Part shown: positions 1 to 12,717 of the stretch, piece after piece
Position numbering within the stretch: position 1 is the stretch's first letter
Layout: the number at the start of each line of letters is the position of its first letter
Assembly: GCF_010726645.1 (NCBI RefSeq)
Contig: NZ_AP022563.1
Coordinates: 1,736,001 to 1,800,000 of the forward strand
DNA from: Mycolicibacterium duvalii
Lineage (GTDB): Bacteria; Actinomycetota; Actinomycetes; Mycobacteriales; Mycobacteriaceae
Length of the DNA stretch: 64,000 bases
Reading direction: 5' to 3'
Notes under the pieces: model-generated
What the model was told of the DNA's origin: nothing
Database searches by the model: none
Seen by the model: the letters and a program-made list of their open reading frames with translations, nothing else
Translations under genes and position numbers: made by a program

Positions 1-682
1 CGGTGTAGGCACCCTTGGGATTGTCCGGGTTCGACGGCACGGTCTCCTTGCCGTCGGACATCAGCACGACCCGCGCCGGCGGCGGCTCGTCTCCGCCACC
101 GATCACCGCCCCCACCGTGGCGATCGCCTGCAGGGCGGTGAAGATGCCCTCGCCGGTGGCGGTGCGGTCGGCCAGCTGCAGCTTGTCGATCGCGTTCTTG
201 GTCGCTTCCCGGTTGGTGGTCGGCGAGACGAGCACCGTGGCGGTGCCGGCGTAGGCGATCAGACCCAGGTTGATCCCCGGCGTCAGCTGATCGGCGAATT
301 GCTTGGCCGCCTCCTGGGCCGCCGTCAACCGGTTCGGGGCGACGTCGGTGGCGCGCATCGACTGGGAGACGTCGACGACCAGCATCACCACCGCGCGGTT
401 GCGCGGGATCCGGACGTCGTGGGTCGGGCCGGCCATCGCGATGGTGAACGAGACCAGCGACAGGATCAACAGGATCGCCGGCAGGTGCCGCAATCTGCTG
501 GGCCGCTGGGGCGCCACGCTCTCCAGCAGCTCCATGTTCGCAAAGCGCAACATCCGCTTGTGGCGCGCCAACTGCACGACGATGTAGAGCCCGATCAGCC
601 CGAGCACCACCAGGAAGAACAGGAAGAACCACGGGTGTTCGAAGCCCGACAGCGACATCGGTCCGAGCAACGGTAAAGTCAT
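1..682 (-). CDS. VWA-domain membrane protein of the moxR1 cluster (Rv1481-like), 3' end cut by window edge
   Basis: The reading frame opens with ATG at 682 and runs off the window at base 1. The N-terminus ([18 protein letters not shown]) leads into a hydrophobic membrane segment at about residues 18-40, then a basic stretch and a second hydrophobic segment. A von Willebrand A domain follows, with a MIDAS-type DVSQSM motif near residue 105. The family is the BatA/Rv1481 type, which sits beside MoxR ATPases and DUF58 proteins and is thought to help a MoxR chaperone act on membrane or envelope targets; that role is inferred from context. It starts 21 bases after the stop of the DUF58 gene, so it is the distal gene of the ripA-ripB-moxR1 run. 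Confidence 0.85.
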   Translation of the reverse strand, partial: MTLPLLGPMSLSGFEHPWFFLFFLVVLGLIGLYIVVQLARHKRMLRFANMELLESVAPQRPSRLRHLPAILLILSLVSFTIAMAGPTHDVRIPRNRAVVMLVVDVSQSMRATDVAPNRLTAAQEAAKQFADQLTPGINLGLIAYAGTATVLVSPTTNREATKNAIDKLQLADRTATGEGIFTALQAIATVGAVIGGGDEPPPARVVLMSDGKETVPSNPDNPKGAYT

Positions 683-703
683 GTGCTACTTGTCTTTTCG
701 TAT

Positions 704-1675
704 TTATCGGGCAGCCAGGGCACCGCGTCGGCGGCTTGCGACGAAGCGCACCACGTCGGCGATCCAGTCCCGGTCGGTGCGCAGCGTGAGCAAGGGTGCG
801 TCGCATCGGCGCAACGTCCGGGCGACGTCGGCCCGGTGCGCCGCCGCCGCTTTGGCGAAGTCGGTGCGCAGTTGCTCGTCGATGGTGAATTCGCGGGTCC
901 GTCCGGTCTCGGTGTCCTGCAGCACCACATCGCCGACCAGCGGCAGTTCCACGTCACGGGGGTCGAGGATCTCGATCCCGAGCACCTCGTGGCGGCCCGC
1001 GATGGCGCGCAACGGACGCATCCAGTTGATCGGTCCGAGGAAGTCACTGATGATCACCGCCATACCGCGACGGCGCTCGGGACGACGCAGCGCGTCGATG
1101 GCCGCGGCCAGATCGCCGCGGACGCCGACCGGTGCGCGCGGCGTGGTCGCGATGGCACGCAGCACCGCCTGCTCGTGCATCCGCCCCGACAGTGCGGGCA
1201 CCCGCCGCATCTCGTTGCCGTTGGAGATGATGGCGCCCAACCGGTTACCGCCCCCGCTGTTGAGGAACGCGATCGCCGCGGCGGCCGCGACGGCCAGATC
1301 GCGCTTCTCGCAGCCGGCCGTGCCGAAGTCCAGACTGGCCGACACATCGACGACCAACCAGGTCTCCAACTCGCGGTCGGCGATCATCTGCCGCACGTGC
1401 GGGTGGGTGGTCCGTGCCGTCACCGACCAGTCCATCCGCCGCACGTCGTCGCCGGGCTGGTAGAGCCGCGACTCCCCCGGCTCCGAGCCGGGACCCGGCA
1501 ACAACCCGAGATGGTCACCGTGCAGCACGCCGTCGAGCTTGCGGCGCACCGTCAGCTCGAGCTTGCGCAGGGCGGCCGTCAGCGCGGGGTCGCGGATTTC
1601 GCCGCGTCGCAGCGACGGCAGGTCGACGCCGCGACGGGGGCGCGCGCCGTCCGAGGATTCGGGAGGTGAAGTCAC
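704..1675 (-). CDS. DUF58 domain protein (Rv1480-like) of the moxR1 cluster
   Basis: This 323-residue protein starts with GTG at 1675, 13 bases after the moxR1 stop. It carries the DUF58 hallmark at about residues 77-95 (GDDVRRMDWSVTARTTHPHV), followed by a VWA-like fold with a DVSASLDFG motif. It is soluble, without a signal peptide or clear membrane segment. DUF58 proteins are nearly always encoded between a MoxR AAA+ ATPase and VWA membrane proteins, as here. The molecular role is not settled; partnership with MoxR1 is inferred from gene order and family knowledge. The length is close to the M. tuberculosis homologue as I recall it. Confidence 0.9.
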   Translation of the reverse strand: MTSPPESSDGARPRRGVDLPSLRRGEIRDPALTAALRKLELTVRRKLDGVLHGDHLGLLPGPGSEPGESRLYQPGDDVRRMDWSVTARTTHPHVRQMIADRELETWLVVDVSASLDFGTAGCEKRDLAVAAAAAIAFLNSGGGNRLGAIISNGNEMRRVPALSGRMHEQAVLRAIATTPRAPVGVRGDLAAAIDALRRPERRRGMAVIISDFLGPINWMRPLRAIAGRHEVLGIEILDPRDVELPLVGDVVLQDTETGRTREFTIDEQLRTDFAKAAAAHRADVARTLRRCDAPLLTLRTDRDWIADVVRFVASRRRGALAAR

Positions 1676-1688
1676 TCCGGGCCTCGGG

Positions 1689-2837
1689 TCAACGACTCGC
1701 CGCAGCAGCCGCCGACGGGGCCACCTGGGGCGCCGGCCCCTGCTGCGGAATCGCGTTCACCTGAGGCAGCGCCACCGTCTGCAGGATGCGGTTGATGACC
1801 GTCTCCGACGAGATCTCGTCGGCCAGCGCGTCGTAGGTCAACACCAGGCGGTGCCGCAACACGTCGGGAATGATCTCGACGACATCCTGCGGGATGACGT
1901 AGTCCCGCCCTCGCACCAGCGCCAGCGCCCGGGACGCGGCGATGATGCCCAGCGAGGCGCGCGGTGACGCACCATAGGCGATCCACGCTTTCGCGTCGGG
2001 CATGCCGAACTTCTCCGGCTCGCGGGTCGCGGTGACGACGCGCACGACATAGTCGACCAACGCGTGGTGGACGAAGGTGTTGGCTGCGACGTCCTGCAGG
2101 CGCAGCAGGTCGGCGGTGCTCAGGATCGGCTTGGGCTCCGGTGGCTTGACGCCCATCCGGTAGATGATCTCGCGCTCTTCCTCCGGCGAGGGATAGCCGA
2201 CGTTGAGCTTGAACAGGAAGCGGTCGCGCTGGGCTTCCGGAAGCTGGTACACGCCTTCCTGTTCGATCGGGTTCTGCGTCGCCATCACCAGGAACGGGCT
2301 CGGCAGCGGGAAGGTGCGGCCGCCGATCGAGATCTTGCGTTCGGCCATCACCTCCAGCAGCGCCGATTGCACCTTGGCCGGAGCACGGTTGATCTCGTCG
2401 GCGAGCAGGAAGTTGACCACGACCGGCCCGAGCTCGATGTCGAACTCCTCCTTACCCTGCCGGTAGATGCGGGTACCGACGATGTCGGTGGGCACCAGGT
2501 CGGGGGTGAACTGGATTCGGGCGAAAGTGCCGCCGACGACCTTGGCGAACGTCTCCACCGCCAGCGTCTTGGCCACCCCGGGCACACCTTCGAGCAGCAC
2601 GTGGCCTTTGGCGAGCAGCCCGACCAGCATCCGCTCGACGAGTTGATCCTGGCCCACGATGATCCGCTTGACCTCGAAGATCGCCCGCTCCAGGGTGTGG
2701 ACCTCGTTCTGCAAGCCGTTGGACTGCGCCGGTCCCGACGGCGCCGGGGCGGCGTGCGCACCGGCGGAGTGGCCCTGATTCGGGGCCTGTCCGGGATATC
2801 CGCCAGCGCCCTGCGGCGGCCCACTCGGTGAGGTCAT
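1689..2837 (-). CDS. moxR1: MoxR1 family AAA+ ATPase
   Basis: The protein is 382 residues from the ATG at 2837, which has GGAAGGGA a few bases upstream. An in-frame start at 2915 would add 26 poorly conserved residues and is less likely. A Gly/Pro/Ala-rich N-terminal tail of about 50 residues precedes the MoxR core: Walker A-like EGVPGVAKT, Walker B LLADEINRAPAKVQSALLE, sensor ATQNPIEQEGVYQLPEAQ with the Arg-finger region DRFLF, and the C-terminal lid. MoxR proteins are chaperone-like ATPases linked to protein maturation and envelope stress. It lies between ripB and the DUF58 and VWA partners, so it probably works with them. Confidence 0.93.
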   Translation of the reverse strand: MTSPSGPPQGAGGYPGQAPNQGHSAGAHAAPAPSGPAQSNGLQNEVHTLERAIFEVKRIIVGQDQLVERMLVGLLAKGHVLLEGVPGVAKTLAVETFAKVVGGTFARIQFTPDLVPTDIVGTRIYRQGKEEFDIELGPVVVNFLLADEINRAPAKVQSALLEVMAERKISIGGRTFPLPSPFLVMATQNPIEQEGVYQLPEAQRDRFLFKLNVGYPSPEEEREIIYRMGVKPPEPKPILSTADLLRLQDVAANTFVHHALVDYVVRVVTATREPEKFGMPDAKAWIAYGASPRASLGIIAASRALALVRGRDYVIPQDVVEIIPDVLRHRLVLTYDALADEISSETVINRILQTVALPQVNAIPQQGPAPQVAPSAAAAASR

Positions 2838-3014
2838 CAATGTCCCTTCCACATGTGCACGTACATGCCGGTTGTGTCGCAGCGCCGGCCGAGGAGGCCG
2901 CACGCTCGTCGTCAACTATTCCAGGCGCCTCGGAATCCGTCGACGGTGCCCGGCGGCGAGCCGTCCGGCGCAGCGGCATTCATGAGCTGTGCTCAGCGTG
3001 GGTTCAGCTACCGC

Positions 3015-3710
3015 TCAGGATTCGATGATGCGGGCCACATGCGGCTGCAGCCCTGCGGTCCGCACCGGGCTGACGGTGACCCGGCCGGCACTGCCTGAGG
3101 ACTCCAGCATCTTGCCGTTGCCGAGATAGATCGCCACGTGCTGGCTGCCGCCCGGGCCCCAGAACAGCAGATCTCCGCGCTTGGCCTGAGACACCGGCAC
3201 CTTGCGGCCGGTGTTGTACTGATCGCCGGAGTACTTCGGGATCAGCACGCCGACCCCGGCGTAGGAGAACTGCGTGAAGCCGGAGCAGTCGTAGCCGACG
3301 GTGTTGGCCCCCGAGTCGACCCCGCGGCTGGGTCCGGTGGGTTTGCCACCGCCCCACGAATACGGCGTGCCCATCTGGCTGGCGCCGCGCCGGATGACGT
3401 ACTCGATGGCCGCTGGTCCCCGCACGAACCCGGGGGCGACGCCGGCCGGCGCGTCCTTGGGCGCCAGGCCGATGGTCTGCAGGAACTTGCGCCCGAGGTC
3501 CATGGTCACCTGGGTGGCCTGCGCCGTGGCGGCCAGCGACGCGTTGGCGATCGCCAACGGGTCACCGGGGGCGCCCGCGCTGATCAGCTTGGGCAGCGTG
3601 GGATCCCACTGGTTGGCCTCGGGCTGGGCGCCGGCCGGAGCGGCGGCGCCGACCAGCACCGCGGCCACGGTGGCCACGGAGGCGATCAGGGAGAGGACAA
3701 AACGACGCAA
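3015..3710 (-). CDS. ripB: NlpC/P60 peptidoglycan endopeptidase RipB
   Basis: This 231-residue exported protein has a clear signal peptide (about 1-28, ending APAGAQ) and a short linker before the NlpC/P60 domain. The catalytic residues seen are Cys142 in YDCSG, His191 in QHVAIYLG and a likely Glu203. The family cleaves the D-glutamyl-meso-diaminopimelate bond in peptidoglycan stems during cell separation. It follows ripA by 7 bases, so the two are co-transcribed. Unlike RipA it has no coiled-coil inhibitory region, only about 80 residues ahead of the catalytic domain. The match to M. tuberculosis Rv1478 is by gene order and motif. Confidence 0.93.
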   Translation of the reverse strand: MRRFVLSLIASVATVAAVLVGAAAPAGAQPEANQWDPTLPKLISAGAPGDPLAIANASLAATAQATQVTMDLGRKFLQTIGLAPKDAPAGVAPGFVRGPAAIEYVIRRGASQMGTPYSWGGGKPTGPSRGVDSGANTVGYDCSGFTQFSYAGVGVLIPKYSGDQYNTGRKVPVSQAKRGDLLFWGPGGSQHVAIYLGNGKMLESSGSAGRVTVSPVRTAGLQPHVARIIES

Positions 3711-3717
3711 CAGACGA

Positions 3718-5142
3718 TCACCACTCGATCATTCGGACGGCGAACGGGGTCATGCCGCTGGTGCGTACCGGCGAGATCTTGACCACCGATCCGGTATAGG
3801 GCGCCTCGAGCATCTGGCCGTTGCCGAGATACATCGCGACGTGCTGGCTGCCGTTGGGGCCCCAGAAGAGCATGTCGCCGCGGCGCATCTGTGACGACGG
3901 CACCTTGCGGCCGGCGTTGTACTGCGAGCCCGAGTAGTGGTCGAGCTTGATGCCGACGCCGGCGAACATGTAGAGCATCAGCCCCGAGCAGTCGAAGCCG
4001 ACGGTATTGGCCCCGCGGTCGATGCCGCGGCTCGGGCCGGCCGCGTTGCCGCCGCCCCACGAGTACGGCACGCCCATTTGCGACATGCCCCGCTTGATGA
4101 CGAGTTCGGTGGCCTGCTGACCGTTCGTCCGCGGGATCGCGCCGTTGGTGATGCCGGTAGGTGTCGGCAGCAACCCGATGCTCTGCAGGAACCTGCGGCC
4201 GAGATTCTGGGTGATCTCAAGGGAGGTGGTGATGATCTTGATGACCGCGTTGATGATCTGGATCGGGTCACCGCTGACGAACGCACTCGGGATCTGCGGC
4301 AGCGTCATGTCCCAGGCCGTCTCGCGGTTGCCGGTGGCCGGGTCGACATCCCAGTCGGGATTGGCGCCGCCGGGCGCGGCGGCGCCGGCGGGACCGCTGC
4401 CGCGGCCGGCCGTGGACCCGGTCGGCGCGGCCGCCGGGGCACCGCCCGACGGCGCGGCCAGCGACTGCGCCTCCCGCAGCTTGGTCTGCGCTTCGGCACG
4501 TTCGGCCGTGAGGCGGTCGAGTTCGGCCTGCTGGGCCTGGAACGTCTGCTGCGCCTCGGTCAACGCCGAGACCGCCGCCTGCTGACTGGTCTCGGCGGCC
4601 TTGACCGCGTCGTCGGCCTGCTGTTTGGCCAAGCGGGCCGCCGACTCCTTGTTCACCTGCTCGGTGCGCGCCTTGAGCAGATCCGACATCACCTTCTGCG
4701 AGCTCAGTGACAGCGTCTGGCCGGCCGCCGCGGTGGTGAGGATCTCGGCGGGGTCGCCGGCGGTCAGATACGAACTCGACGGACCGCGGGTGTACATCGC
4801 TGCGGCGAAGGTGTCGAATCTGCGCTGCGCGGCGGCGATCGCGGCGTCGGCGTCCTTGACGCGCTGGGCGCTGGCGTCGACCTCGGCCTGCGCTTCGGCC
4901 GCGGCGTCGCGGGCGTTCGCCACGTCCAGGATCGCCTTGTTGACGCTCTCCTGCTGCGTCTGGATCGACGCGCCCAGATTCTGCAGCTTCTGATTGACGT
5001 CCGCGACCTGCATGACGAGCTCAGCGACATCGTTGTTCTTCGGCTGAGCGTGGGCCAGGTGCGGGGTGGTGAGCACCATGCCGAACGCCAACGACACTGC
5101 GCACAGCCGCGAAGCGGAGGCGCCGCCAAGGGTGCGTCTCAT
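3718..5142 (-). CDS. ripA: NlpC/P60 peptidoglycan endopeptidase RipA
   Basis: I chose the ATG at 5142 (474 residues): the GAGGAG upstream lies 11 bases away, whereas the TTG at 5151 is only 2 bases from it. A signal peptide ends near THPHLAHAQ-type residues around 34. A long helical coiled-coil region (about 40-245) is rich in Ala, Glu, Gln and Lys. A Pro/Gly/Ala linker and the catalytic NlpC/P60 domain follow, with Cys385, His434 and Glu446, each two residues beyond the M. tuberculosis RipA triad as I remember it. RipA is the main septal stem-peptide endopeptidase needed for daughter-cell separation; its N-terminal region blocks the active site until processed. It heads the ripA-ripB-moxR1 run and its upstream region has MtrA-like repeats. 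Confidence 0.95.
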   Translation of the reverse strand: MRRTLGGASASRLCAVSLAFGMVLTTPHLAHAQPKNNDVAELVMQVADVNQKLQNLGASIQTQQESVNKAILDVANARDAAAEAQAEVDASAQRVKDADAAIAAAQRRFDTFAAAMYTRGPSSSYLTAGDPAEILTTAAAGQTLSLSSQKVMSDLLKARTEQVNKESAARLAKQQADDAVKAAETSQQAAVSALTEAQQTFQAQQAELDRLTAERAEAQTKLREAQSLAAPSGGAPAAAPTGSTAGRGSGPAGAAAPGGANPDWDVDPATGNRETAWDMTLPQIPSAFVSGDPIQIINAVIKIITTSLEITQNLGRRFLQSIGLLPTPTGITNGAIPRTNGQQATELVIKRGMSQMGVPYSWGGGNAAGPSRGIDRGANTVGFDCSGLMLYMFAGVGIKLDHYSGSQYNAGRKVPSSQMRRGDMLFWGPNGSQHVAMYLGNGQMLEAPYTGSVVKISPVRTSGMTPFAVRMIEW

Positions 5143-5199
5143 CCGATTCAAGTCTCCTCAGGCTCCACGCGCGAACGTGTCGGCACTTATGAAGGCACC

Positions 5200-5214
5200 G
5201 TCACAGAAGTCACA
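5200..5214 (+). promoter_or_regulatory. Candidate MtrA-type direct repeat upstream of ripA
   Basis: Two perfect GTCACA hexamers lie 9 bases apart (5200-5205 and 5209-5214), with a third copy at 5255-5260. GTCACA-type direct repeats have been described for the response regulator MtrA, and ripA has been reported in the MtrA regulon (from memory). They sit 58-118 bases upstream of the ripA start. Binding here is an inference. Confidence 0.5.
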
Positions 5215-5314
5215 TAAAGAACAACCGCAACATCTGGCACCGATTGCACCGTACGTCACATCTGACGCTGAAGAAACTTTTGTAACAAACTACAACAATG
5301 TAATTGCAAACCGC

Positions 5315-5320
5315 GTTATA
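5315..5320 (-). promoter_or_regulatory. Candidate -10 element for ripA
   Basis: Read on the minus strand this is TATAAC, a good match to the SigA -10 consensus, in a stretch much richer in A+T than its surroundings (about 5205-5380). It would start a transcript near 5307 with a leader of about 165 bases before the ripA ATG. No convincing -35 hexamer is visible. Confidence 0.3.
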
Positions 5321-5375
5321 AAACGGTGACCTTTTGATGCGCCGAATGCAATGAATCCGCAGGTGGGAGCTGTTT

Positions 5376-5900
5376 TTAAGAGGGCTCTGTGAGGCCCGCT
5401 CGTTTGCTACGCACCTGTAACAATCGGGTGCCCGCAACGGCAATTACGACCGCGAGAACCAGCACGATCGTGAATGGCGTCCAGGGAAAGTGCGAGTCGG
5501 TCAACTCGCCGACGAAATTCTTCGACGACTGCACCGAATCGCCGGTTCTGGCGAGGTCCTGACCGGCCTCCAGCGTGACCCTGTCGAAAGCCGGACTGTA
5601 GGTCCCGGCGAGGTTCGGGCTCAGCGCGAGCACCGTCGAGCCCGGGTAGGCCAGACCCACCTCGGTGGCGATGTCGCGCAGCGGGGTCTCGATCGGCGGG
5701 TTGAAATCGATGACCACGATCTTGAGGTCGATACCGTCTTCGCGAGCGTCCTCAACGACGTCGCGCAACGCCGGCACGTCGGCTGCGGCACCCGGGGCGA
5801 CGCTGACCCCGTCGTCGGCGATGTCGGCCTTCACCTGATCGATGTCGACCTCCGGCGGGACGTATGCCGGCAGGTGGGGAATCCAGAGCGGTCCGGTCAC
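5376..5900 (-). CDS. Rv1476-like membrane protein (DUF6676-type)
   Basis: The protein is 174 residues from the GTG at 5900, beginning MTGPLWIPHLPAYVPPE. The frame is open further upstream to 6023, but the WIPHLPA start resembles the beginning of the mycobacterial family, so I prefer it. A soluble alpha/beta-looking N-terminal region (about 1-125) is followed by one C-terminal membrane helix (about 142-162) and a short basic tail. The function is unknown. It lies upstream of ripA on the same strand, with 233 bases between them, and is divergent from acnA. The conserved linkage to ripA suggests an envelope role, which is only an inference. Confidence 0.8.
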   Translation of the reverse strand: MTGPLWIPHLPAYVPPEVDIDQVKADIADDGVSVAPGAAADVPALRDVVEDAREDGIDLKIVVIDFNPPIETPLRDIATEVGLAYPGSTVLALSPNLAGTYSPAFDRVTLEAGQDLARTGDSVQSSKNFVGELTDSHFPWTPFTIVLVLAVVIAVAGTRLLQVRSKRAGLTEPS

Positions 5901-6014
5901 ACCAGCAAGGTACGCGACCGCCGGTTGCGCACCCGCGCGACACGAGCGCGGCACGCGTTTGGCCGTGCGCACGGGGGTATCCGGTAAATGTTCGACCACC
6001 CCCTGGGGTTCAAT

Positions 6015-6032
6015 ACAGGACAAGCGTACTGT
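6015..6032. promoter_or_regulatory. Candidate operator upstream of acnA (inverted repeat)
   Basis: ACAGGAC-AAGC-GTACTGT is an inverted repeat with 7-base arms and one mismatch, 61 bases before the acnA start. The right arm also contains TACTGT, which could serve as a -10. The acn operon encodes its own TetR regulator, and TetR proteins bind repeats of this kind. The link to that protein is inference. Confidence 0.4.
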
Positions 6033-6092
6033 TAGGGTGTGGGCGCCGCGGCACAGCCCGTCGTGGCGAAATGATCTAGGCCGGGAGTTGAT

Positions 6093-8909
<2,817 letters not shown>

Positions 8910-8926
8910 CCCGGGGGATCGTTCCC

Positions 8927-9490
8927 GTGCCCCGGGTGACCGACGACCACCTGGCGGCGCGCCGTCGCCAGATTCTCGACGGCGCGCGCCGGTGTTTCGC
9001 CGAGTACGGATACGAGAACGCGACCGTGCGGCGGCTCGAGCAGACCATCGGGCTGTCGCGCGGCGCGATCTTCCATCACTTCCGCGACAAGGACACGCTG
9101 TTCTTCGAGCTGGCCCGCGAGGATGCCGAGCGGATGGCCGACGTGGCGGCGCGGGAAGGTCTCATCCAGGTGATGCGGGAGCTGCTGGCAGCGCCCGATC
9201 AGTTCGACTGGCTGGCCACCCGGCTGGAGATCGCCCGCAAGTTGCGCAACGACCCGGCGTTCAGCCGCGGTTGGGCAGAGCGTTCGGCGGAACTCTCGGC
9301 AGCCACCAGTGAGCGGTTGCGGCGTCAGAAGCAGGCCGGCCGGCTGCGCGACGACGTACCCGGCGACGTGCTGCGCTCCTATCTGGAACTGGTGCTCGAC
9401 GGACTGGTGGCGCGACTGGCCTCCGGGGATGACCCGGACCGGCTCAGCGCGGTGCTCGACCTCGTCGAGGATTCCGTGCGGCAGCGCTGA
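8927..9490 (+). CDS. TetR-family regulator of the aconitase operon
   Basis: This 187-residue protein starts with GTG at 8927, 17 bases after acnA. The N-terminal helix-turn-helix is plain: RRQILDGARRCFAEYGYENA, then TIGLSRGAIFHHFRDKDTLFF at about residues 10-60. The helical C-terminal half is the usual TetR ligand or dimer domain. In M. tuberculosis the equivalent, Rv1474c, has been described as repressing acn and itself (from memory). The inverted repeat at 6015-6032 is a candidate operator. Its 3' end meets the convergent small HTH gene with one base between the stops. Confidence 0.92.
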   Translation: MPRVTDDHLAARRRQILDGARRCFAEYGYENATVRRLEQTIGLSRGAIFHHFRDKDTLFFELAREDAERMADVAAREGLIQVMRELLAAPDQFDWLATRLEIARKLRNDPAFSRGWAERSAELSAATSERLRRQKQAGRLRDDVPGDVLRSYLELVLDGLVARLASGDDPDRLSAVLDLVEDSVRQR

Positions 9491-9491
9491 G

Positions 9492-9686
9492 TCAAGCCGA
9501 CTTACGCCCCCGGTGGTTGGGTCCGCCGCGGCTGCGCATGGTGGTGCCGGATTCCCGCAGCATGCTGTGGATCGAGCCGTAGGAATGCCCGGTCGACGCG
9601 ACGAGACTGCGGATGCTCGCACCGCTCTCGTACGCGCTGCGGAGCTCGCTGACCAGCTGGTCCCTGCTCTTGCTGTCCTTCTTCAT
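9492..9686 (-). CDS. Small helix-turn-helix protein (Rv1473A-like)
   Basis: A 64-residue basic protein starting at the ATG at 9686, with GGGAGG well placed upstream; the longer frame from 9743 has no ribosome site and is rejected. Residues 9-45 (QLVSELRSAYESGASIRSLV, then TGHSYGSIHSML) form a helix-turn-helix of the type seen in small actinobacterial DNA-binding proteins. The tail is rich in Arg and Gly (RSRGGPNHRGRKSA), suggesting extra DNA backbone or minor-groove contact. The target is unknown. It lies downstream of the ABC-F gene on the same strand with 64 bases between. Confidence 0.82.
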   Translation of the reverse strand: MKKDSKSRDQLVSELRSAYESGASIRSLVASTGHSYGSIHSMLRESGTTMRSRGGPNHRGRKSA

Positions 9687-9750
9687 CGTCGCCTCCCGCA
9701 ATCGTGCTCGGGACCGGTTACCCCGCGGGGCAAGCGTTGACACACACAGG

Positions 9751-11379
<1,629 letters not shown>

Positions 11380-11463
11380 GCTGATGCTCCTGAGAATGAC
11401 GAAGGCGGGGCTGGAAAAGCCAGGTTAATGGCTGCCACCGGCCCGAAGCCAATCGATAACCGG

Positions 11464-12285
11464 CTACTTGTCGTCGGTGAAGCGCGGCGCCCGGCGCTCC
11501 TTGCGGGCCGCCACGGCCTCTTCGAAGTTCTGTGTCAGCAGCCGGACGTAGAGCTGGCCCAGGCCCTCGGCCTGCATGTGCGCCTCCAGCGACCCGGCGT
11601 CCAAGCCGCTCCACAGCGTGCGTTTGGTCAGCTCGGTGCCCGGACGGGAGAAGCCGGCGATCCGTTCGGCCAGGTCGTAGCACGCATCGAGCAGCTGCTC
11701 GGCGGGTACCTGCCGTGACACCAGCCCGATCCGCTCGGCCTCCTCGGCGTCGACGTCGCGCCCGGTCAGCATGATCTCGAAGGCCCGCGAGGACCCGATG
11801 GCCCGCGGCAGCAGATAGCTCAGGCCGAGCTCGCTGGCGGTCAGGCCATTGTTGATGCCGGCGGCGCGGAAATACGCGTCGGCGGACGCGATGCGGATGT
11901 CGGCGGCCAGCGTCAGGCACAACCCGCCGCCGATCGCCGCGCCGTTGACCGCGGCGATCACCGGCTGGTGCATCTTGCGCAACGCCAAGATGACGTCATC
12001 GAGCACCTCCATCGACCGCAGCCCGAAAGTGGGCCGGGTGAGCCCGGTCACATGGGGCACCGATCCGGCCGACTTGTGGTCGGCGCCTGAGGAGAAACCG
12101 CGCCCCGCGCCGGTGAGCACCACGACGCGCACCTCGTTGTCGTAGGTGAGCTCGTTCAGCACGTCACGTAACGGCACCATGACGTCGAAGGCCATGGAGT
12201 TCATCCGCTCGGGACGGTTGAGCGTCACCAGCGCGACGTGCGGGCGCGGGCGCTCGACGAGGACGAACGGCTCAGGCGAGGTCAC
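11464..12285 (-). CDS. echA12: Enoyl-CoA hydratase/isomerase family protein EchA12
   Basis: A 273-residue crotonase-fold protein from the GTG at 12285; the open frame upstream is antisense overlap with trxA and is not used. Conserved features are the N-terminal PHVALVTLNRPERMNSM, the oxyanion-hole region GRGFSSGADHK, and NGAAIGGGLCLTLAADIRIAS. In the hydratase class two Glu residues catalyse water addition; the position here corresponding to the first holds GAAIGGGLCL, so the exact reaction is uncertain. It is likely cytosolic or membrane-associated and acts in fatty-acid or lipid metabolism. It follows trxA by 20 bases, as in M. tuberculosis Rv1471-Rv1472. Confidence 0.9.
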   Translation of the reverse strand: MTSPEPFVLVERPRPHVALVTLNRPERMNSMAFDVMVPLRDVLNELTYDNEVRVVVLTGAGRGFSSGADHKSAGSVPHVTGLTRPTFGLRSMEVLDDVILALRKMHQPVIAAVNGAAIGGGLCLTLAADIRIASADAYFRAAGINNGLTASELGLSYLLPRAIGSSRAFEIMLTGRDVDAEEAERIGLVSRQVPAEQLLDACYDLAERIAGFSRPGTELTKRTLWSGLDAGSLEAHMQAEGLGQLYVRLLTQNFEEAVAARKERRAPRFTDDK

Positions 12286-12305
12286 GCCTGCACGGTAGCG
12301 GGCAG

Positions 12306-12668
12306 TTACTGCTGGCCGTCCTCCTGGGCGGCGATCGCGGCGTCGATGTCGAACTCCTTGACCTTCTGCACCAGGTCCTCCAGCGCGGCCGGCGGCAGCG
12401 CGCCGGCCTGATTGAAGACCAGCTTGCCCTTCTTGAACGCCATCAGCGTCGGAATGGAACGGATGTCGGCCGCGGCGGCGAGTTGCTGCTCGGCCTCGGT
12501 GTCGACCTTGGCGTAGACGACGTCGGGGTGCTTCTCCGAGGATGCCGAGAACGTCGGCGCGAACGCCTTGCACGGACCGCACCACGACGCCCAGAAGTCG
12601 ACCAGCACGATGTCGTTGTCGTTGATGGTGTCGTTGAATTCTTCGGCGGTGATGTCTCGGGTAGCCAT
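12306..12668 (-). CDS. trxA: Thioredoxin
   Basis: A 120-residue thioredoxin with the WCGPC active site (Cys30 and Cys33), preceded by DFWAS, and the conserved cis-Pro stretch IRSIPTLMAFKKGK. It reduces disulfides in the cytosol using thioredoxin reductase. The C-terminus is about 12 residues longer than the minimal fold and acidic. The M. tuberculosis counterpart at this position (Rv1471) carries the confusing name trxB1 although it is a thioredoxin, not a reductase. It lies 49 bases after the phosphofructokinase gene and 20 bases before echA12, on the same strand. Confidence 0.93.
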   Translation of the reverse strand: MATRDITAEEFNDTINDNDIVLVDFWASWCGPCKAFAPTFSASSEKHPDVVYAKVDTEAEQQLAAAADIRSIPTLMAFKKGKLVFNQAGALPPAALEDLVQKVKEFDIDAAIAAQEDGQQ

Positions 12669-12717
12669 AGTCGTCCTAACGTCGAGGTTTCTGTCGATGT
12701 TCCCAGGTTTGCCACTC

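Noticed and set aside
5143..5151. TTG at 5151 as the ripA start
   Set aside because: It is only two bases from the GAGGAG ribosome site; ATG at 5142 is better spaced and gives the expected length.
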